Source: Pseudomonadota bacterium (GTDB lineage: Bacteria > Pseudomonadota > Alphaproteobacteria > Acetobacterales > Acetobacteraceae). Taken from it: a DNA stretch of 64,000 nt. The position numbers and the translations under genes are program-made. The notes under the pieces are model-generated. The model made no database searches, was not told the DNA's origin, and saw only the letters and a program-made list of their open reading frames with translations. The stretch spans positions 1 through 64,000 of the forward strand of contig JAJZNE010000001.1 in the NCBI GenBank assembly GCA_021847995.1, in the 5' to 3' direction. Below, piece by piece: positions 1 through 8,052 of this stretch (positions are counted from its first letter, which is position 1; each line of letters opens with the position of its first letter).

Positions 1-544
1 CCAACCACGACGGCATCCTCAACGCCGGCGAAACCTGGCAGTTCACGGAAACCGTAACCATCCCGGCTTCGGACGGCTCGACCTGCACAACCCCGCCGTC
101 GTCCGGCGGTTCCGACAGCAGCGCCGCCTTGGTGAAGCCGCCCTGCACGATCGTCCCCATCACCTCGATGATACGGCCGTAGGAATTGGCCTTGTCGCCA
201 CGCACGAAGATGCGCCGGTCCTTGTTGTCCTGCGCGATCGCCTGCAGGCGGGTGACGAGGTCGCCGAGCTCGACCTTCTGGTCCTGGAGATAGACCTGCC
301 CCTGCGCGTCGATCGAGACGGTGAGCGGTTCGCTGTCCTGGTTCACCGGGTTGGTCGTCACCTTCGGCAGGTCGATATTGACGGCACTGCTCATCAGGGG
401 CGCCGTCACCATGAAGATGATGAGCAGCACCAGCATGACATCGACCAGCGGTGTCACGTTGATCTCGGCAAGCGGGCGGTAGCGGCCGGCGCGTGCGCCG
501 GGCCGCATCGGGCCGTGCCCGTTGCCGTTCAGGCCGACCGCCAT
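1..544 (-). CDS. tolR: TolR/ExbD-family proton-channel subunit, 3' end not seen
   Basis: Inner-membrane component of the Tol-Pal envelope motor; with TolQ it couples the proton gradient to outer-membrane invagination at division. Translation from the ATG at 544 gives a short Gly/Arg-rich cytoplasmic N-terminus, then one membrane helix carrying the conserved aspartate (INVTPLVDVMLVLLIIFMV), then a periplasmic domain with IRVRGDK-like and GGFTKAALLSE segments typical of TolR. It lies 27 bases downstream of tolQ on the same strand. The normal TolR C-terminus should come soon after residue 145, but the frame stays open to the window edge. The last 110 or so bases (1-110) have un-TolR-like codons on this strand and read better on the opposite strand, so the true C-terminus is uncertain. 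Identity is sure; the end is not. Confidence 0.85.
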   Translation of the reverse strand, partial: MAVGLNGNGHGPMRPGARAGRYRPLAEINVTPLVDVMLVLLIIFMVTAPLMSSAVNIDLPKVTTNPVNQDSEPLTVSIDAQGQVYLQDQKVELGDLVTRLQAIAQDNKDRRIFVRGDKANSYGRIIEVMGTIVQGGFTKAALLSEPPDDGGVVQVEPSEAGMVTVSVNCQVSPALRMPSWL

Positions 545-571
545 GTCAGCCCCGCCCCCCGCGGCGCGCCA

Positions 572-1294
572 TCAGGTCCGCTCCTCGCTCTGGCGCGACA
601 GGATGGCGCCGAACTCGGTGCCGAATCCTTCCAGTCGTGCGGCGAAGCGGGCAAGGTCGGTGCTCAGCTTGTTATAGGCGAGCACCGCCGGGATCGCCGC
701 CACCAGGCCGATCGCGGTGGCGAACAGCGCTTCCGCGATGCCGGGGGCGACCACGGCGAGGTTGGTGTTGTGCATGGCGGCGATCGCCGAGAAGCTGTGC
801 ATGATGCCCCAGACGGTGCCGAACAGGCCGATGAACGGCGCCGTCGAGCCGACCGAGGCGAGGAAGATCATCCATTTCTCCATGCGCTCCATCTCGCGCT
901 GGATGGTGACGCCCATCGCCCGCTCCACCCGGTCGCGCACGCCGCTGCGGCTGATGTCCGCCCCGGCGACGCGCAGGCTGCGGCGCCATTCGTTCATCGC
1001 GGCGCCGAACACGGCCGCCATCGGGTGGTCGGGCTTGGCGCCTTCCTCGTCGAACAGTTCGTCGAGGCTGCCGCCCGACCAGAACCGGTCCTCGAACGCA
1101 TCGGCCGCCCGCTCGACCCGGCGCAGGCTGGTGACCTTCTCGAACACGATCGCCCATACCCAGACGCTCGCCAGCAGCAGCGCCACCATGACGATCTTGA
1201 CGACGATATCGGCCTGCATGAACAGGCCGAGGATGGACAGGTCGCCGCCGGCGGCAGCACCCCCCAGGTTCACGGCATCGACGGCTCGGTCCAC
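572..1294 (-). CDS. tolQ: TolQ, Tol-Pal proton channel subunit
   Basis: MotA/TolQ/ExbB-family inner-membrane protein of 240 residues, the usual TolQ length. It has a first membrane helix near residues 30-52 (IVVKIVMVALLLASVWVWAI), a long cytoplasmic loop, and two further helices around 145-225 that include the family signature FIGLFGTVWGIMHSF. It forms the TolQ5-TolR2 proton channel that energises TolA. The preceding gene on this strand is ybgC (13-base gap) and the next is tolR, the standard proteobacterial order ybgC-tolQ-tolR. tolA, tolB and pal would be expected beyond the left edge. Confidence 0.95.
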   Translation of the reverse strand: MDRAVDAVNLGGAAAGGDLSILGLFMQADIVVKIVMVALLLASVWVWAIVFEKVTSLRRVERAADAFEDRFWSGGSLDELFDEEGAKPDHPMAAVFGAAMNEWRRSLRVAGADISRSGVRDRVERAMGVTIQREMERMEKWMIFLASVGSTAPFIGLFGTVWGIMHSFSAIAAMHNTNLAVVAPGIAEALFATAIGLVAAIPAVLAYNKLSTDLARFAARLEGFGTEFGAILSRQSEERT

Positions 1295-1307
1295 GCTTGT
1301 CTTCCTC

Positions 1308-1799
1308 TCAGCTCAGTGTCGTGCCGGCATGCGCCCCCATCGGCCCGGTCCCGGTTTCGGCCAGGGCCGCGAGCGTCGCGCGCCAGCGTGGCGGAATGCG
1401 CGCCGGCCGCAGATCGGCGAGGCGCACGCACGCCAGATGGATCTCGACGACCGCGAGCAGCCGTGCCGGGTCCGCTTCCCGGCGGAACGACTGCTCCAGT
1501 GCGGCGGAGGCCGCACCGATCACGAGCGCACGCGTCAGGACGATCAGCGATTCGTCAAGCCGCGCCGGCGCCAGATAATCCAATTTTGCGCGCCGCACCA
1601 TGAATATCACTCCGTGCAGCCGTGTCATTTCCGCGTGGGGAATGTCCAGCGACCGCAACGCCTCGGTCCGCGCCCGTTCCGCGAGGCGCAGGTAGTTGGC
1701 ATGATAGACCACTCCGGCGGCATCGGTGTCCTCGTAATAGACGCGGCAGGGATAGCGATGCCCGCCCTGCGCGACGGTGGGCGGCGGATGACGGTTCAT
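1308..1799 (-). CDS. ybgC: YbgC-type acyl-CoA thioesterase of the Tol-Pal operon
   Basis: Hot-dog fold thioesterase of 163 residues. The catalytic region [17 protein letters not shown] lies near the N-terminus (about residues 18-34), with the active-site Asp in EDTD. YbgC proteins hydrolyse short-chain acyl-CoA or acyl-ACP and are cotranscribed with tolQRA in many proteobacteria. The start at 1799 was chosen because its ATG overlaps the ruvB stop as ATGA, which points to translational coupling; a longer frame upstream has no family similarity. The C-terminal part is rich in Arg/Ala and variable. Confidence 0.9.
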   Translation of the reverse strand: MNRHPPPTVAQGGHRYPCRVYYEDTDAAGVVYHANYLRLAERARTEALRSLDIPHAEMTRLHGVIFMVRRAKLDYLAPARLDESLIVLTRALVIGAASAALEQSFRREADPARLLAVVEIHLACVRLADLRPARIPPRWRATLAALAETGTGPMGAHAGTTLS

Positions 1800-2839
1800 T
1801 CGTCTTCCCCGTTCAGATCGAGCTGCGGCTGCGCCGCCGCCGCCGGCGGCGACAGGCCGAGATGGCGCCACCCGCGGTCACCCAGCACCCGCCCGCGGCT
1901 GGTGCGCAGCACGAGTCCCTCCTGGATCAGGAACGGTTCGACCACTTCCTCCAGCGTATCGCGCGCCTCCGCCAGGGCGGCTGCCAGCGTCTCGACGCCG
2001 ACCGGGCCGCCGTGGTGATGGTCGGCGATGCGGCGCAGATAGCGCCGGTCCATGCCGTCGAGGCCGAGCGTGTCCACCTCCAGCCGGTGCAGCGCGGCGT
2101 CGGCGATGGCGCGATCGACCGGCCGGTCGCCCTGTTGCTGGGCGAAATCCCGCACCCGGCGCAGCAGCCGTCCGGCAACGCGCGGCGTGCCGCGGGACCG
2201 GCGCGCGATCTCCGCCGCACCCGCGGCGGTGAGCGCGAAGCCGAGCTTTTCTGCCCCGCGCGCGACGATCAGCTCCAGTTCCTCGGGCGTATAGAAGACA
2301 AGGCGCAGCGGGATGCCGAAGCGGTCGCGCAGCGGCGTCGCCAGCAGGCCGGCGCGGGTGGTGGCGCCGACCAGGGTGAAGGGGGCGAGATCGATGCGCA
2401 CACTGCGCGCCGCCGGCCCTTCGCCGATGATGAGGTCGAGCTGGAAATCCTCCATCGCCGGATACAGCACCTCCTCGATGGCGGGCTGGAGGCGGTGGAT
2501 TTCGTCGATGAACAGCACGTCGCGCGGCTGCAGGTTGGTCAGGATCGCGGCGAGGTCGCCGGCGCGCTGGATCACCGGGCCGGAGGTGGCGCGGAACCCG
2601 ACGCCGAGCTCGCGCGCCACGATCTGCGCCAGCGTGGTCTTGCCGAGGCCGGGCGGACCGTGCAGCAGCACGTGATCGAGGGCTTCGGCGCGGGCGCGGG
2701 CGGCGGCGATGAACACGGCGAGATTCTCGCGCGTGGCGCGCTGGCCGATGAACTCGGCGAGGGTCTGCGGCCGCAGACTGGTTTCGGCCGCGTCCTCGGC
2801 ACCGCCTTGCGGCGAAATGGGGCGGTCGTCGCTGCTCAT
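1796..2839 (-). CDS. ruvB: RuvB Holliday-junction branch-migration helicase
   Basis: AAA+ ATPase of about 347 residues that with RuvA drives branch migration of Holliday junctions before RuvC cleavage. Visible motifs are Walker [10 protein letters not shown] (about residue 60), Walker B DEIH, sensor 1 GATTRAG, the arginine-finger segment RDRFG, and a C-terminal winged helix (residues 250-330). The start MSSDDRP at 2839 fits the family; an ATG ten codons upstream is possible. The stop overlaps the ybgC start. The upstream neighbour on this strand is not ruvA or ruvC but the lipid-modification cluster, 93 bases away. Confidence 0.96.
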   Translation of the reverse strand: MSSDDRPISPQGGAEDAAETSLRPQTLAEFIGQRATRENLAVFIAAARARAEALDHVLLHGPPGLGKTTLAQIVARELGVGFRATSGPVIQRAGDLAAILTNLQPRDVLFIDEIHRLQPAIEEVLYPAMEDFQLDLIIGEGPAARSVRIDLAPFTLVGATTRAGLLATPLRDRFGIPLRLVFYTPEELELIVARGAEKLGFALTAAGAAEIARRSRGTPRVAGRLLRRVRDFAQQQGDRPVDRAIADAALHRLEVDTLGLDGMDRRYLRRIADHHHGGPVGVETLAAALAEARDTLEEVVEPFLIQEGLVLRTSRGRVLGDRGWRHLGLSPPAAAAQPQLDLNGEDE

Positions 2840-2932
2840 GCGCCCCCTCATGTGGCGACTCGGATGCACGGGAGCGGGCGAGGCCCGCTCGGGGCCAACC
2901 TACCGCGCCGAGGGGCGGGAGGCGAGGCGGCG

Positions 2933-4150
2933 TTATGAGCCGGCGTGGCGCAGGCGATAAAGGCCCACATCGAGCAATCCGCTGCGGAACCCGGCCTCGC
3001 AATAGGCGAGGTAATATTCCCATTTGCGGGCAAAGCGATCGTCGAAGCCCTGCGCGCGCAGCGTCGGCCAGGCGGCGAGGAAGCGGCGGCGCCATTCCGC
3101 GAGCGTCGCCGCGTAGCCGGCCGCGAACTGCGCGACCGTCTCCATCGCCAGCCCGGCCCGCGCCGCCTCCGCCCGCACCGCGCCGACGGTGGGCAGCAAC
3201 CCGCCGGGAAAGATATGACGCTGGATGAAATCGACGCCGGCGCGGTAGGCGGCGAAGCGGTGTTCGGCAATGCTGATGAATTGCAGCACCGCGACCCCGT
3301 GCGGGGCGAGGCAGCGGGCGAGGGTGCGGAAATAGGCGGGCCAGAATTCCTCCCCCACCGCTTCCAGCATCTCCACCGACACCACCCGGTCGAACTGCCC
3401 GGTCACGTCCCGGTAATCCTGCAACCGCAGATCCGCCTGCGCTGCGAGCCCGGCATCGGCGAGGCGGGCAGAGGCGTAGCTGCGCTGTGCCGGCGACAGG
3501 GTCAGCCCGGTGACGCGGCAGCCCCGCGCCGCCAGCGCTGCCGCCAGCGACCCCCAGCCGCAGCCGATCTCCAGCACATGTTCGCTGCCGTCGATGCGGA
3601 GTGCCGTGACGATGCGGTCGAGCTTCGCCGCCTGTGCCGCCTCCAGCGACATCGCCGCGTCCTCGAACGGCGCGGCCGAATAGGTCATGCCGGCGTCGAG
3701 CCAGGCGGCGTAGAAATCGTTGCCGATGTCGTAATGCGCCCGGATGTTGCGCCGGCTGCCGGTGCGGGTGTTGGCGCGGCAGGCATGCCAGACGCGGCGG
3801 AGCAGACGCAGCGGCCAGCCCGCCTCCACGCCGATCGCGTCCTGGTTGAGGGCACCGAAATGAAGCAGCGCCGGCAGGTCGGGCGTGGACCAGTCGGCAT
3901 CCATATAGGCTTCGGCGAAGCCCAGGTCGCCCTCGATCAGCAGCCGGCGCAGCGCCCGCCAGCGATGCACGACCAGCGCCGCCTCCGGCCCCGGCGCGCT
4001 GCCGCCGGCCGCGTGGCGCGCCCCGCTCGGCAACTGCACGACGATCCGCCCGGCGATGACGCCGGCAAGCTTGCGCGCGACGAGCCATCCGGCCAGCCCC
4101 GTCCGGCGGCGGAAGCGTGCGGCGACGGGCAGCGGGGCTGCATCCGACAT
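2933..4150 (-). CDS. Cyclopropane-fatty-acyl-phospholipid synthase family methyltransferase
   Basis: SAM-dependent methyltransferase of 405 residues acting on unsaturated acyl chains of membrane phospholipids. The SAM-binding motif VLEIGCGWG is at residues 192-200, the family's NIRAHYDIGNDFY at about 135-147, and the C-terminal YCEAGF segment near residue 388 holds a cysteine conserved in Cfa enzymes. The start at 4150 follows a GGAGG ribosome site; a GTG at 4168 that overlaps the DUF1365 stop is an alternative. It is the last gene of a minus-strand run with DUF1365 and an FAD oxidoreductase. In such modules the product may be a cyclopropane, a branched methyl or a furan fatty acid; the sequence does not say which. 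Confidence 0.9.
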   Translation of the reverse strand: MSDAAPLPVAARFRRRTGLAGWLVARKLAGVIAGRIVVQLPSGARHAAGGSAPGPEAALVVHRWRALRRLLIEGDLGFAEAYMDADWSTPDLPALLHFGALNQDAIGVEAGWPLRLLRRVWHACRANTRTGSRRNIRAHYDIGNDFYAAWLDAGMTYSAAPFEDAAMSLEAAQAAKLDRIVTALRIDGSEHVLEIGCGWGSLAAALAARGCRVTGLTLSPAQRSYASARLADAGLAAQADLRLQDYRDVTGQFDRVVSVEMLEAVGEEFWPAYFRTLARCLAPHGVAVLQFISIAEHRFAAYRAGVDFIQRHIFPGGLLPTVGAVRAEAARAGLAMETVAQFAAGYAATLAEWRRRFLAAWPTLRAQGFDDRFARKWEYYLAYCEAGFRSGLLDVGLYRLRHAGS

Positions 4151-4164
4151 CGGCGCCTCCGCCC

Positions 4165-4920
4165 TCACCGCAAATCCGGTGCCGGGCGCGGCACCAGCGG
4201 AACACGCTTGAGCCAGAGCCGCAGCGCCTCCCAGTGGATCGCGGCGATCACCTTGACGGTGAGCAGCGGCAGGGTGAGCGCCGTACGCAGCAGCGTGGCA
4301 TCGGAGAGGGCGGCGCGTCTTCCGTGCAGGGCCGCCGCCAGCACCGTGCCGCCGTCGCCCACGGTATCGATCGCCAGCGCGACACGGTCGGCCGGCGGTT
4401 GCAGGCGGAAGCGATAGCGCAGCGCCATCGGCAGGAACGGCGAGACATAGAGCGCCTTGGCGCAGGAATGGCGCAACGGCGCCGCCCCGGCGCCCGCGGG
4501 CAGGGCGAAGGTGTAGGTGTGGCGCTGGCCGAAAGTGTTGTGCACCTCATAGAGCACCGCCGCGAGCCGCCCGTCGGCGCGGTGGCAGAAGAAGACGCTG
4601 ATCGGATTGAATACGTAGCCGAGGACGCGCGGCATGCAGAGCACGCGCACCGTCGCATCGGCGCCCGCGAGGCCGGCGGCGGCGATCTGGCGGCCAACCC
4701 AGGCGCGCAGCCCGCCCGGCGTGCCATCGCCGTGGTCGCGTTCGTCGAAGCCGAACAGATTGAACCGGCCGAACGACAGCAGCCGCAGCCGCCGCGCCAG
4801 CGCCGGCCGCTCATCGAGATCGAGCAGCAGCCACGCGACCCGATAGCGCAGGGCATGGCGGCGCGGCGCCAGGCGGACATGGCGCACGCTGCCGCGATAG
4901 AGGGCGGAGGCGCCGGTCAT
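4165..4920 (-). CDS. DUF1365 family protein of a fatty-acid modification cluster
   Basis: A DUF1365 protein of 251 residues, function unproven. Recognisable conserved stretches include LLDLDE near residue 33, the centre CMPRVLGYVFNPISVFFCH, and YEVHNTFGQRH. Together these mark the family, which almost always sits next to an FAD-dependent amine-oxidase-like protein and a Cfa-type methyltransferase, exactly as here. The start ATG at 4920 overlaps the stop of the oxidoreductase gene as ATGA, so the two are translationally coupled. A much longer upstream frame was rejected because it is only the shadow of the oxidoreductase. A role in acyl-chain modification is inferred from context. Confidence 0.88.
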   Translation of the reverse strand: MTGASALYRGSVRHVRLAPRRHALRYRVAWLLLDLDERPALARRLRLLSFGRFNLFGFDERDHGDGTPGGLRAWVGRQIAAAGLAGADATVRVLCMPRVLGYVFNPISVFFCHRADGRLAAVLYEVHNTFGQRHTYTFALPAGAGAAPLRHSCAKALYVSPFLPMALRYRFRLQPPADRVALAIDTVGDGGTVLAAALHGRRAALSDATLLRTALTLPLLTVKVIAAIHWEALRLWLKRVPLVPRPAPDLR

Positions 4921-6257
4921 CGCGCGAATGCCGCCTCGGTGCCGGCGAGCGGCTGCGGCAGGCGGCCGGATTCGTCGGGGACATGCCACGGCCGGCGTAC
5001 GCCCCCCAGCGCCTCGGCCACCGCAAGCCCGGCCTGCAACCCGTCCTCGTGGAAGCCGGCGCCGAAATGGGCGCCGCAGAACCAGGTGCGAAGCTGCCCC
5101 TGGCGTGCCCACAGCCCACGCTGCGCGGCCAGCGCCGCCGTGTCGAACAGCGGATGATCGTAGCGTTCGCTCGCCAGCAGCGTGCCGGATCGCGGCGGGC
5201 GGGGGGCATTGAGGGTGACGAACAGGTCGTGCTCCGGCGGCAGGTTCTGCAGCCGGTTCATCCAGTAGCTGACCGCGGGCGCCACCGACCCGTCGCGCCG
5301 GCCGAGATAGTTCCAGCTCGACCACACCGCCCGGCGGCGCGGCATCAGCCCGGCATCGCTGTGCAGGACGGCAAGGTTGCGGCTGTAGCGGAAGGCGCCG
5401 AGCAGCGACGCCTCCTCCGGGTCGGGGTCGCCGAGCAGGGCGAGCGCCTGGTCGGCATGGGTCGCGATCACGGCGTGATCGAACAGCGCCTCCGTCCCGT
5501 CCGCACGCCGCAGCGAGACATGCTGCGGCGCGCGTGTCAGGTGGACCACGGCACTGTCGCGCCGGATCTGTCCGGCGAGCCCGGCGGCGAGGCGGTTGAC
5601 ATAGGACCGGCTGCCGCCGGTGATGCTGCGCCATTGCGGCCGGTCGCGCAGGGCCAGCAGCCCGTGGGTGTGGCAGAACCGCAGGAAGGCGGCGGCGGGA
5701 TAATCGCGCAGCGCGCCGGGGGGCGCCGACCAGATGGCGGCAGCCATCGGCAGCAGATGATCCTGCTGGAAGGCCCGCCCGAACCCGCCGCGGTCGAGAT
5801 ACTGACCGAGCGTCAGTCCCTCCGCCGCGAGGCGCGGCAGGTCGCGCGGGGCGGCACGGTAGAAGCGCAGCAGATCGCGCAGCATCGCCCAGAAGCGCAG
5901 GCTGATCAGGTTGCCCGGCTGCGCGAACAGCCCGCCGGGGCCGGTTCCGGCGTATTCCAGCGCGCCGTCGTCGAGCGAGACCGCGAACGACATGTCGGAG
6001 GGCTGGGTTGCGACACCGAGATGGCGCAGCATCGCCGTCAGGTTCGGATAGGTGCGCTCGTTGTAAACGATGAACCCGGTGTCGACGGCGAGGTCGCCAT
6101 GCGGCCCGGCGACCGTGACCGTGTTGGCATGGCCGCCGAGCCGCTCCGCGGCCTCGAACAGCGTCACGCGATGGCGCCCGGCGAGCAGCCAGGCACAGGC
6201 AAGGCCGGCGATGCCGGCGCCCACCACGGCGATGTGGAGCGGCGAGTCCTGGGTCAT
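4917..6257 (-). CDS. FAD-dependent amine-oxidase-like oxidoreductase (COG2907 type)
   Basis: Flavoprotein of 446 residues. The N-terminal Rossmann motif VVGAGIAGLACAWLLAG binds FAD, followed by an acidic residue at the end of strand two (LFEAAERLGGHANT). The family segment DTGFIVYNERTYPNLTAML follows near residue 65, and the C-terminal FCGAHFGAGFHEDGLQAG closes the FAD fold. Relatives are found with DUF1365 and Cfa-like methyltransferases and are thought to oxidise or desaturate lipid substrates. The start MTQDSP at 6257 places the dinucleotide fold at the N-terminus; earlier in-frame methionines belong to noncoding sequence. It is first in the minus-strand trio and diverges from the DUF1295 gene across 157 bases. 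Confidence 0.9.
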   Translation of the reverse strand: MTQDSPLHIAVVGAGIAGLACAWLLAGRHRVTLFEAAERLGGHANTVTVAGPHGDLAVDTGFIVYNERTYPNLTAMLRHLGVATQPSDMSFAVSLDDGALEYAGTGPGGLFAQPGNLISLRFWAMLRDLLRFYRAAPRDLPRLAAEGLTLGQYLDRGGFGRAFQQDHLLPMAAAIWSAPPGALRDYPAAAFLRFCHTHGLLALRDRPQWRSITGGSRSYVNRLAAGLAGQIRRDSAVVHLTRAPQHVSLRRADGTEALFDHAVIATHADQALALLGDPDPEEASLLGAFRYSRNLAVLHSDAGLMPRRRAVWSSWNYLGRRDGSVAPAVSYWMNRLQNLPPEHDLFVTLNAPRPPRSGTLLASERYDHPLFDTAALAAQRGLWARQGQLRTWFCGAHFGAGFHEDGLQAGLAVAEALGGVRRPWHVPDESGRLPQPLAGTEAAFAR

Positions 6258-6414
6258 GCGGACACTACGGTTGGGCGGTGCATTCGGATGAGCAACGGGC
6301 GCGGGGAACATTGGGGTGTCCGCCGCGCCGTCAAGCGTCCCGTGCAGAGTGTCAGGCACGCTTGGCGGATCGCCGTGTCGCCCCATCTGCCGGACGGCCC
6401 GGCAGGAGGATGCG

Positions 6415-7212
6415 ATGGCAGCGGCGGCGGCGGCTTTTGTGGCGATGTTCGCGGTCATGGCGCTCGCCTGGGGCGTGCAGTGGCGCACCGGGCGGGCGGG
6501 CTGGATCGATGCCATCTGGTCGCTCGGCACCGGGCTGTGCGGCGCCGGCGGCGCGCTCGCGGTGGGAGAGGGCGCGCGGGGGACGCTGGTTGCCGCCTGC
6601 GCGCTGGTGTGGGCATTGCGGCTCGCGGTGCACATCGCCGGGCGCACCCGGCATGGGCCGGACGATGCCCGCTATGCCGCGTACCGCGCCGAGCACGGGG
6701 CACGCTACCAGGTCTGGCTGTTCCGCTTCCTGATGATCCAGGCGGCGGCGGCGCTGCCGCTGATCGGCGCGATCATGCTGGCCGCCGCCAATCCGGCGCC
6801 GGGATGGCGGCCGAACGATGCCGCCGCGGTCGCCCTGTTGATCCTCGCCGTGCTCGGCGCCGGGCTTGCCGACCGGCAGAAGGAGCAGTTCCGGCGTGAC
6901 CCGGCGCATCGCGGGCAGGTGTGCGAGCGTGGATTATGGGCATATTCCCGCCATCCCAACTACTTCTTCGAATGGCTCGGCTGGTTCGCCTGGCCGCTGT
7001 TCGCGCTGGGCGGCGGATGGGGCTGGGGCTGGCTCGCGCTGCTGGCGCCGGCGGAGATGTATTGGCTGCTCGTCCATGTCTCCGGCATTCCGCCGCTGGA
7101 GGCGGCGATGCTGCGCAGTCGCGGCGCGGCATGGCGCGCCTATCAGGTACGCACCAGCGCCTTCTTCCCCTGGTTCCGGGGCGTCAGTGGAGGGGGCGTC
7201 AGTGGAGGATGA
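6415..7212 (+). CDS. DUF1295 membrane protein, steroid 5-alpha-reductase-like
   Basis: Polytopic membrane protein of 265 residues with six or seven predicted helices. The conserved C-terminal signature is YSRHPNYFFEWLGWFAW (about residues 180-196), typical of DUF1295 and the isoprenylcysteine methyltransferase/5-alpha-reductase fold. These proteins probably reduce or methylate lipid substrates. The start at 6415 has a good GGAGG site seven bases upstream and begins with a membrane helix; the frame upstream is noncoding. It diverges from the FAD oxidoreductase and belongs functionally to the DUF1365/Cfa cluster. Its 3' end overlaps the end of the convergent methyltransferase gene by 14 bases. 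Confidence 0.87.
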   Translation: MAAAAAAFVAMFAVMALAWGVQWRTGRAGWIDAIWSLGTGLCGAGGALAVGEGARGTLVAACALVWALRLAVHIAGRTRHGPDDARYAAYRAEHGARYQVWLFRFLMIQAAAALPLIGAIMLAAANPAPGWRPNDAAAVALLILAVLGAGLADRQKEQFRRDPAHRGQVCERGLWAYSRHPNYFFEWLGWFAWPLFALGGGWGWGWLALLAPAEMYWLLVHVSGIPPLEAAMLRSRGAAWRAYQVRTSAFFPWFRGVSGGGVSGG

Positions 7213-7900
7213 CGGCGACATGCCCCTTCTCGGCCGCGTAGCCGAGATAGCGGTAACGCTGTCCGGACGTGGCGACGAATTCCCGGAATGCCTTGTATTC
7301 ATGGCCGCGCCAGCCGGGATAGTTGAAATACTCGTCGAACACGATAACGCTGCCGGGTTTGAGCCGGTCGTGCAGCAGGCCGAACACCGTCCGCGTCGAT
7401 GAATAGATGTCGCAGTCAATGTGCAGCAGCGCCACCGGCCCCGCATGCGCGGCAAGGAAGGCGGGCAGGGTCGCGTCGAACCAGCCGACATGCAGGCGCA
7501 CATTCGCCGGCACCTTCGGCAGCCGGCCGCGCCGGTCGAACGCGCCCTTCGCCTCCGCCGTGCCGGCCCAGTCCTCCGGCAGGCCGCGGAACGAATCGAA
7601 ACCGTGGACCGTGCGCGTGCCCGAAGCCGCCGCCAGCGTGCGGATGGAAAGTCCTTTCTCGACGCCGAATTCGAGGATCAGCCCGTCCGCCGGCGCGTGC
7701 GACAGGGCGAAGCGCAGCAGGTCGAAGCGGTCACGCCGCATCGTCGCCTCGCCCATGTGCGCGACGATGTAGTCGATCGCCTCCCGCTTGGCATGCAGGC
7801 GCAGATCGATCGCGAGATCGTTGGCATAGAAGGAATGCAGCAGCTTGCGGTAGGCGCGGGCGAGCAGGCCGGCGCCGAGCCCGCGCGACAGGATCGCCAT
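7199..7900 (-). CDS. TylF/MycF-like class I SAM methyltransferase
   Basis: Predicted O-methyltransferase of 233 residues. The SAM site is LILEFGVEKGLSIRTLA (about residues 75-91), followed by HGFDSFRGLPEDW and the metal/substrate motif LHIDCDIYSST; this combination marks the TylF/MycF (macrocin-O-methyltransferase-like) family. The start ATG at 7900 gives a complete domain. It is a single minus-strand gene, convergent with and overlapping the DUF1295 gene. The substrate is unknown; family members methylate sugars and other small metabolites. Confidence 0.83.
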   Translation of the reverse strand: MAILSRGLGAGLLARAYRKLLHSFYANDLAIDLRLHAKREAIDYIVAHMGEATMRRDRFDLLRFALSHAPADGLILEFGVEKGLSIRTLAAASGTRTVHGFDSFRGLPEDWAGTAEAKGAFDRRGRLPKVPANVRLHVGWFDATLPAFLAAHAGPVALLHIDCDIYSSTRTVFGLLHDRLKPGSVIVFDEYFNYPGWRGHEYKAFREFVATSGQRYRYLGYAAEKGHVAVILH

Positions 7901-8052
7901 GCTCAGCCGCGTCCCGGTGCGGCGTGCGGCGCGGCATTCTGCGTGCGGTGCGGCATGGCGGCGATCGTCCCTTCTGGTGGTGTCCGGCGCGGCACCCTGG
8001 CAGGCGCGGGCGCCCGGCGCTACATCGGGCAGAGCATGCGGAGGAGGTCGCC

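Noticed and set aside
1878-4205. 775-codon minus-strand frame across ruvB and the Cfa-like gene
   Set aside because: Out of frame with both real genes, Arg/Pro-rich, no domains.
6258-6414. GGAAC followed by CGTC as an ECF-type promoter between the divergent lipid genes
   Set aside because: The spacing (19 bases) does not fit well and the motif is too short in GC-rich DNA to be convincing.
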